NCBI GenBank assembly: GCA_029204225.1
Contig: CM055111.1
Span: 20,345,003 to 20,409,002, forward strand
Direction: 5' to 3'
DNA: 64,000 nt
Origin: Diphasiastrum complanatum
Taxonomy: Eukaryota; Streptophyta; Lycopodiopsida; Lycopodiales; Lycopodiaceae
This document shows, one piece after another, positions 58,501-64,000 of the stretch (positions within the stretch are counted from its first letter, which is position 1; every line of letters starts with the position of its first letter). The notes below the pieces were generated by a model. The model searched no databases. It saw nothing but the letters and a program-made list of their open reading frames with translations, and was not told where the DNA came from. Both the position numbers and the translations under genes were made by a program.

Positions 58501-58602
58501 CAATCCAAGAGCGGTGGGAGAGGCTGCTGCTTGGGGCTGCTTGCCATAAGACTGGTTAAGATTAACAGAAGCAAACTTTGTGGCACCTGAGTTGCGGGCC
58601 AT
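43522..58602 (-). CDS. Large BAT2_N-domain protein (MOS1/PRRC2 class), 7 coding exons, about 2808 aa
   Basis: Minus-strand exons: 58602-52840, 52709-52411, 51519-51381, 47002-46792, 46571-46170, 45267-44525 and 44391-43522; phases 0, 2, 0, 1, 1, 0 join without a stop (8427 nt). The N-terminus has the plant BAT2_N signature: GGMLLLTRPTRP, LKLSVPRPVNLPSLRREH and, near residue 200, RGEDFPTLQAS. Residues about 700-850 are a highly charged coiled coil (ERESFEAELERVQKLLEEDR...). About 1247-1301 is a Glu/Asp-rich run. A long Ser/Gln/Pro-rich low-complexity region follows. Exon 3-4 gives NAWGGTRSSQQVVSLTQIQL, and the C-terminus LKQVYVVKPSAS is typical of the plant family. Arabidopsis MOS1, in this class, affects immune-receptor gene expression and splicing; PRRC2 proteins in animals are RNA-associated. 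A nuclear/RNA-related role is inferred. The acceptor of exon 2 (TTTTTGAAG) is the least certain junction. Intron 3 (4.4 kb) holds retroelement scraps; the others are 0.13-0.9 kb. Confidence 0.9.
49090..49335 (+). pseudogene. Copia RT fragment
   Basis: The peptide YGLQQSPRARHSKINKY followed, one frame over, by NLYVKKEKEDIIIAVLYVHD is the Copia RT around LYGLKQSPRAW...YVDD, with the catalytic loop altered to YVHD. The fragment is short and frameshifted. Confidence 0.7.
49895..50110 (-). pseudogene. Gypsy RNase H fragment
   Basis: The minus strand reads LYYAERQLSSLEMNYSATER, KALGLIYTVKKFCHYLFGYP and FVFHVDHFAMKYL, the connection/RNase H part of a Gypsy RT (family pattern: ASRQLSxxExNYSxTEREAL...HYLxG...V.TDHxAL). 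Only this piece remains. Confidence 0.75.
50100..50330 (+). pseudogene. Copia RNase H C-terminal fragment
   Basis: The plus strand reads LHSDNQSYMQLAKHTVFHER, RKYFEVHQHFIQETVQNEKI, RLIRCDTNSQVADIFTKALS: the usual end of a Copia polyprotein. It abuts the antiparallel Gypsy fragment within a few bases. Confidence 0.8.
50393..50632. repeat. Tandem duplication, 124-bp unit
   Basis: 'act.g.ttataagtaaaggc' through 'aaagcacagcag.gt' occurs twice, starting at 50393 and 50517, about 95% alike by eye. Within each unit 'agtaaagg.gg.cgaaagcac' also recurs, giving a nested half-period. It follows the Copia RNase H end and may derive from that element's LTR. Confidence 0.85.
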
Positions 58603-59101
58603 GTACCAGCGCTTCTAATCCCCTCCTGCTGCTTTCAACACTGCTGCTAACGCTGCAAAGTGCTCCGCCTATACTGCCGCTGCTGCACTCCACCAACATG
58701 GGTCAACCACTGGATCCGCCACTCTCGGATCTTAACGCACTGCACAATCTGCAAACTACAGCACCACCCACACTTACACGATCCAACACCGCAAAAACCA
58801 AATGCCAGCACAGGCACACCAGCACAAACCCTAGCACTGTCAAACCCTAGCAGAAAAAAGCTCAAACAGAAGCGATTTTTACTAGATTTGAGAACAGATC
58901 TCTGAGGGTGAGATGAGATGGAGCAAAATATGATGTGGATCGGAACAAGAAAAAGAAAAGGGAAGGGGAGGAAGGGTGGAGGGGGAGAGATGGCGATGGC
59001 GGAGGAGGGGAGGAGGGGAGGAAGAGGGCAGCTGCGGCCCTTTGCAATGAAGAAGAGAAAATAACGAAGAAAAATAAGGAGGGGAGGCAATGCCGTGGCA
59101 A
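58603..59101 (-). promoter_or_regulatory. 5' leader/promoter of the BAT2-like gene, with telo-boxes
   Basis: Upstream of the start codon the plus strand has two AAACCCTAG motifs (58826-58834 and 58842-58850), a plant telo-box common in promoters and leaders of housekeeping and translation-related genes. On the transcribed strand the region is strongly C/T-rich up to about 59050, as long plant leaders often are. The transcription start cannot be placed. Confidence 0.5.
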
Positions 59102-59121
59102 GGGGGGGGGGGGGGGGGGGG
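59102..59121. repeat. Homopolymer run of 20 G
   Basis: Twenty consecutive G on the plus strand, followed by further G-rich blocks to about 59185. It lies about 500 bp upstream of the BAT2-like start. Such a run can form a quadruplex and is also a place where assembly length errors are common. Confidence 0.9.
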
Positions 59122-59184
59122 ACAAGGGGCCCCCCATTGGCCCTTTGGGGGACCCTGGCACCACCCGTGAGCCTTGGGGGGGTT

Positions 59185-61921
59185 GCTGCCTGCTGTCAGG
59201 CCTCAAGAATATATTAAGTTAGTAGCTAGGCCTTGAAACTTTTCTCATCATTTGGCCCACCCCCCAAGCCGCTTCGAACCTCAACCCAAAGAGCCGAAGA
59301 GTCGTAGCCTATAGGGCCGATTCACAGTGCTTGGGACACCTCTTTTGAGTTATCCTCAGAAATCTTGCATAATGTACAACTTCTCAATTTTTTGAAGACT
59401 TTTACTCATAAAAAGGTCTATATGTATAGGGTAAGGCCCCTGTCCGGGGGCCTTCAGCGCCTGGACGCGCCCGAGGTCGGCAGCCCGAGGCGCCTCCCAA
59501 GCGCGGAAGGCCCCCGGGCGGGGGCCTTCCCTTGCCATGACAACCACCTGAATTTTTTGTTTTTGTTTTTTTTGCTAAAAATAGTCAACGTTTTACTAAT
59601 AATAGTATGTTTAATGTTTAATAATAGTAAGAGTACCTTACAAAGTGTAATGCACTTATTATGTGATGGTCGAAGAAACTTTAATCGGGCTGCAAATCCA
59701 GGTGCACCATCTTATATGGTGATTTGTCAACAGTTGAGTACGGCACTAAATGACATGAATAATCGTAATCAGATGAGAGATCAGCAAATGGAGGTTCTTT
59801 TGAATCAAGTCAAATTGATGTCTTCACCGTCTAAAAATAGTAAAGATGCATTACACATCTATTACAGGTGTGATATTGTGGCTTTTTAAGTTTCAAATAA
59901 ATACACTGTAAAAAATTCAATAGGTTGTTACGCTTGTATAAAAACCCTTAGATATTTTATAATATCGATTTTTCAAGAAACTTGTCGGTATACTTTGTAG
60001 ATTTTCCTGAGCACTGGGGCCGAAAAGGGCAAAATCCCCTCTATTTAGAGCCTTCCTCTACATGATATCAAGAGTCTCAGAAATTGGTATTTGAGGCTCA
60101 TAAATCATGTATGGCTTTTGATTTGGGTCAAGGCCTTCCCCAAAACGATATCAGGAGGCTAGAATATTGCATCCCAGCCCCATTGTTTCTCCATTTCACC
60201 ATTTTGTTGTGCTCGATATGACATTTGCCATCTAGCGGGTTTTTTATGCAATAGATGTTGCAACATGAGCATGTACAAGAGGTTTATGTAGAATACAAAG
60301 GAATAACAAATATGCATTACACATGGGATACTTACTACAAACACAGTACAACCAAGAAACAATGGGTTCATAAAATTGTATTTTGTCTTGGTAAAATACG
60401 GAGCTTTCTTTGCATTCCTAATACATTGCAAAAAAAAAATGGGAATTATATTTGAGTATGCTAATAATATTGGGGAATGTAGTTGAAGCACCTTTTCATC
60501 AAGGCCAAACTTTGGAGTCTTGAATTTTGATATTGCATGCCCTTCAAGGATAGTAAAGTTTGTTACAACTTTGAAGGGCTGTAGTCTTGGCCTTTGGATT
60601 GTGAACAATTTTGTTGCCAATCCTTCATGATCTTTATTGTCACAGCCCTTCAAGACTATGAAGTAAATTGTCATCCGCCCTTCGAAATTGAAATGGAAAT
60701 TTTGCCTTTGTTGTGGGGCAACATATTGAGTCTTGCACCTTAAATAAACAATATGTATGAAGCATGTTAGACTAGTGAGTCTAATCACCGTCTAAAACCA
60801 AAAAAAGAGGAATTAGGTGATGTGTTGAGAATCTTTGGAAAATCGAAGTTCATGTCAGAACGGCCACTTGGTGTGACACATTTCTCTTTTATGACATGTT
60901 TCGTCAACAATAGGGTCACGAATATAGTGGATGAGACCATGCTAACTCATCATGCTTGAGACGTTCAACTTGTTATACCTAGTATCTTGCTAATGCCACA
61001 TCATTGCTACCCAAAGATTTGCAATGTTTTTGTCGTCAACAAGCCCGAATAACAAAGTGTGCATGCGCGAAATAGGTGATCACTCAAGCAAATATTCTGC
61101 TTATCCATAACATGGATGTGAAGGCTACATTTTCTTGCTATTTGTGACTCATAAAAATGTCTTCTCAATTGTTACATGTTCATCTTATGTAGTTCGAACT
61201 AGCATGCATAGTAGGAGGCGCTAATAGCTCCTTTGAAATGTTGAAGCATGCTAGCAAATTAGGTGTTGCATGTGCGAATAACTGTTTTGCGAGTTTCTCT
61301 CTGCCCATGATTTAACAAAAATGGAGCACATGGTGTGTTATTAATGTTTCATGCCATTACATGATTTTTTAAAAATAAGGATAGTCTTTTGATACATAGT
61401 TATAAATCATACTAGTCATCAGATTTTAATTAGGTCCATCAAGATACACGTCACTATCATTTAAAAATAGATTTATCTCTATTATGAAAACATGTTCATA
61501 ACTTTGTAAAGGCTACATGCTAGCCTACAAAACAATTCAAAAACAATAAATAAATGGATTTAAGACTTTTTATTTTATTTTAGAGCCAATTTGGTTAGCA
61601 CATTGAGAGTTCCAAAAGAAAATTTGAAATTATTTCAATAGGCGCTAGCTAGTTTTTAGAGCTTCATGAACATATCTCCGTAATCAAAAATATCACTTAG
61701 ATAAGTCCTCCTACCTCTTAAATAAAGGTTTATTTTTTTATGAAAAAATATTGGAGTTCAAAAGTCTAGAACGCAGGCATGCTAGCTTACATACAAAAAA
61801 AAAAATTATATAGTTTTTTTACAATTAAAAAAAAAAATTAAATATTTTTATTTTTGGAGCCAACTCGACTAGCAAACTAGCATGTTAGTTCAATCGATTG
61901 CACAAAAAACAAATCACTTGG

Positions 61922-61925
<4 letters not shown>
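59185..61925. other. Intergenic region with paired GC-rich hairpins
   Basis: No gene is supported. Two 22-bp near-palindromes, AAGGCCCCTGTCCGGGGGCC(TT) at 59433-59454 and AAGGCCCCCGGGCGGGGGCC(TT) at 59507-59528, flank a 52-bp GC-rich spacer inside AT-rich DNA. A plus-strand open stretch at 59.65-59.89 kb (QQLSTALNDMNNRNQMRDQQ) is peptide-like but unrecognised. A minus-strand open frame of 209 codons at 60159-60788 lies over repeats around 'cccttcaa' words and has no domain. The remainder is AT-rich. Confidence 0.45.

Positions 61926-61962
<37 letters not shown>
61926..61962. repeat. (AT)n microsatellite with TTTA tail
   Basis: About 18 AT units, then about four TTTA units to 61985, in an AT-rich intergenic stretch. 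Confidence 0.9.
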
Positions 61963-61964
<2 letters not shown>

Positions 61965-62239
61965 TATTTATTTATTTATATATTTATAAACAGTTAAAGT
62001 TACAATTTTTTGAAAGAAAAAAAATCATACGCTAGCATGCCAACATAGCTTTAATAACTTCATGAACATTTTTCCATGATCAAAATAAACACATTTTTAA
62101 AGAATAAGAAAGTGTTTTGTGATGGACTTAATTAAAATTTGATGGATGATCAAATTTTTAACTATGTACCAAACAACAGTTGTTGTTTATAAAAAATCAT
62201 GTGTGGCATAAAAAGAGTAGCACACCATGTGCTACCTTT

Positions 62240-63100
62240 TTGTTGGATCATGGGTAGAAAAAACTTCATAACCTTTTGGTTGGTGCATGTAGATGTCTTC
62301 TTCAATGACTCCATTGAAAAGAGTTGTCTACACATCCATTTTTAGATTTTCTACAACAACATATGACAATAATAATCTGGTAGTGTTTGACTACTAAACT
62401 AAAAGTTTCTAGATAGTCAACATTTGGTATTTGATAATACTCTTTTTCCACTAGTCTGATTTTTTTTCTATTAATGTTCATGTCATATTTAAATTTAATT
62501 TTGAAAACCCACCTACAATTAATGACATGTTTGGCAAGTGGTGGTTGCACTTCTATCCAAGTCTACTTCTTGATCACAAGCTGATAATCCTTGTCCATAT
62601 CCTCTTTCCAAAGATTTGAATCCAATTGCTTCATTGCCTCTTGATAAGTTGCAAACTCTTGCATGAAGTAGCGTGCTGATTTGTTTATGAATCTAGCTGG
62701 AGGAGTTATGATTCTTGTGGATGTTCTTGGAATGACAAGTTCACATTGTTGCGGTTGCTCTTGCTAACTTTGTTCTTATTTCTCAGATTCATTGTCATTC
62801 AAGTGAATTGTTGAAGCCTCTACATTAGTAGAATTTGAAGGTTCTTTTGCTGACATCTTGTCTTTATCTTTAAGGTTCCGAAATTGGTCTTCAAGAAAGA
62901 TGACATCGATGCTCACAGATATTTTTTGTGTTGCAAGGTTATAAAGCTTAATTAATTGTGGAATAACCAACAAAGATTATCTAGCTTTTTTCTTAGCTCA
63001 TTTGGAATTTGAGCATAATCAATGCAACCAAAAACTTTTAAGCTTTTGATAAAAGGATTTCTGTCCGATCCAAAATTCAATAACAATCTGACTGTTTAGA
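62240..63100 (-). pseudogene. Copia integrase end and RT start, fragment
   Basis: The minus strand reads, in order, an integrase C-terminal trace (KVFGCIDYAQIPNELRKK-like, about 63080-63000), KLYNLATQKISVSIDVIFLE and DQFRNLKDKDK (62973-62776), then RT N-terminal residues NCRWVFKIKFKYDMN, VDYLETFSLVVKHYQIIIVI (62550-62302). Stops and frameshifts separate the pieces. Protease, the integrase core and the catalytic RT loop are outside or lost. Confidence 0.75.
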
Positions 63101-63123
63101 CTCTTGGTAGTGCATCTATCATG

Positions 63124-64000
63124 GTATTGGAGCATACAATATCAGAACATTTCCTATTCTAGTATAGCATAAGCATTCACTTAATTGTTTTGAAGTCATA
63201 CAATCTATTATCTACATATATCTATTTTGAATTTCCTAATGGATTCTCAATCAAAGTCTGGTCTAGCTCAATGGATCGAATTACCATCTATGGAAATTCA
63301 AGATCAAAGGTGTGCTAATGGCCAGAGAACTTTGGGAGATAGTCACTGGTATCGAACTACTTATCAGTGTCGATGAGCAAGTCATTTATAAATTAAAACT
63401 CAGGGGATTGTAAGGCTTTTGACTTAATCACCCTTAATATTTCAGACACACAGATTGGCCACATTAGACAAGTCCAATCTTCTAAAGAAGCTTGGGGCAT
63501 TCTGAACACGCTTTACGAAGTCAGAGACGTCACTTCGAAATTGTATTTGAAAAAGAAATTTTTCTCAATCAAAATGTCAGAAGGTGATTCAATTCATAAT
63601 CACATTCGTCAATTCAATACTATGCTTGAGCAGATGGTAGCAATAGGGTCAGTCATCGAAGATTTAGATGTTGTAATGACCTTATTATCTAGTCTGCCAT
63701 TCTCATATGAAAACTGGGTGATGGTCATTTTCAACCCACTCAAAGCTTTCTTTGTCTAGAACCATAGCTATGCTGCTGTAGGAGGAGATTCAAAGGAATG
63801 GTGCATCCTCGTCCTCCATCGAGACTCGCAAGCTCAAATCTAGTAACTAATTTGTTGTTTGTCAACAAAATCACTAATTTAGGACATAAGGGAGAGTTTG
63901 AATCTTCTTGTAAGATTCTCGATAAAGAGAAAAGAGTTCCTGAACTTGAAAAAAGACAAGGATGTTTGTATCTGCTTACTCATTGCTATTTTGTACTGAT
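63124..64000 (+). mobile_element. Copia element start (gag), cut by window end
   Basis: TGGTATTGGAGCATAC at 63124 resembles the iMet primer site. Gag residues follow in broken frames (LWKFKIKGVLMAREL-like, ISDTQIGHIRQVQSSKEAWG), then a clean part at 63541-63759: LYLKKKFFSIKMSEGDSIHN, HIRQFNTMLEQMVAIGSVIE, DVVMTLLSSLPFSYENWVMV, a UBN2-type Copia gag. From about 63855 the reading jumps to the GAG-pre-integrase region (FVNKITNLGHKGEFESS), so the zinc knuckle and protease are deleted. It is the same family as the 7.6-10.8 kb element. No LTR precedes the primer site; minus-strand Copia sequence lies there instead. Confidence 0.75.

Noticed and set aside
53258-58590. Many plus-strand open frames of 60-167 codons opposite the first BAT2-like exon
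   Set aside because: They are antisense shadows of a long biased coding exon, without domains or splice structure.
60159-60788. Minus-strand open frame of 209 codons
   Set aside because: It has irregular composition, no domain, and lies over internally repetitive sequence; it is probably chance.

Overview
The window is nuclear DNA of a land plant. Genes are split by canonical GT-AG introns, the recognisable host proteins are plant families, telo-box motifs sit upstream of one gene, and most of the rest is Copia and Gypsy LTR-retrotransposon debris, much of it inside introns. Multi-kilobase TE-filled introns and a zinc-finger non-LTR reverse transcriptase unlike the usual angiosperm L1 suggest a large-genome, non-angiosperm vascular plant (fern or gymnosperm). 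That is an inference; nothing here fixes the species.

Three host genes can be assembled from exons. (1) A small three-exon membrane-protein gene on the minus strand (1751-2889; 130 aa, TMEM42/EamA-like). (2) A plus-strand gene for an NSRP1/CCDC55-type nuclear speckle splicing regulator. Its four coding exons (15680-15856, 20126-20248, 30193-30411, 32140-32661) encode about 346 aa over 17 kb. (3) A minus-strand gene for a very large BAT2_N-domain protein of the MOS1 class (43522-58602; seven coding exons, about 2808 aa, first coding exon 5.76 kb).

Repeat layout: 1-0.7 kb, diverged LTR-like segment; 3.46-6.36 kb, noncoding LTR element (minus) with GA microsatellites and tRNA-like pieces; 7.15-10.8 kb and 11.2-14.8 kb, two decayed Copia elements; 16.6-18.14 kb, short noncoding LTR element in NSRP1 intron 1; 20.74-27.0 kb, a well-delimited Gypsy chromovirus in NSRP1 intron 2; 27.2-28.9 kb, Copia remnant; 29.55 and 33.20 kb, two copies of one small inverted-repeat element in opposite orientation; 33.8-36.5 kb, LTR pieces, a tRNA-like sequence and a Copia RT fragment; 38.3-40.6 kb, a decayed non-LTR RT gene; 40.9-41.8 kb, Gypsy gag-protease remnant; 49-50.6 kb, Copia and Gypsy scraps in BAT2 intron 3; 62.2-64 kb, two head-to-head Copia fragments.

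The most unusual object is the Gypsy element at 20744-26996. It has identical-length 358-bp LTRs, a perfect 5-bp target duplication, a tRNA-iMet primer site and a polypurine tract, all of which set its orientation as minus. Its pol lies in that orientation, but the intact 566-codon gag-protease frame is on the opposite strand. The element is therefore ambisense, most simply by an internal inversion of about 2 kb.
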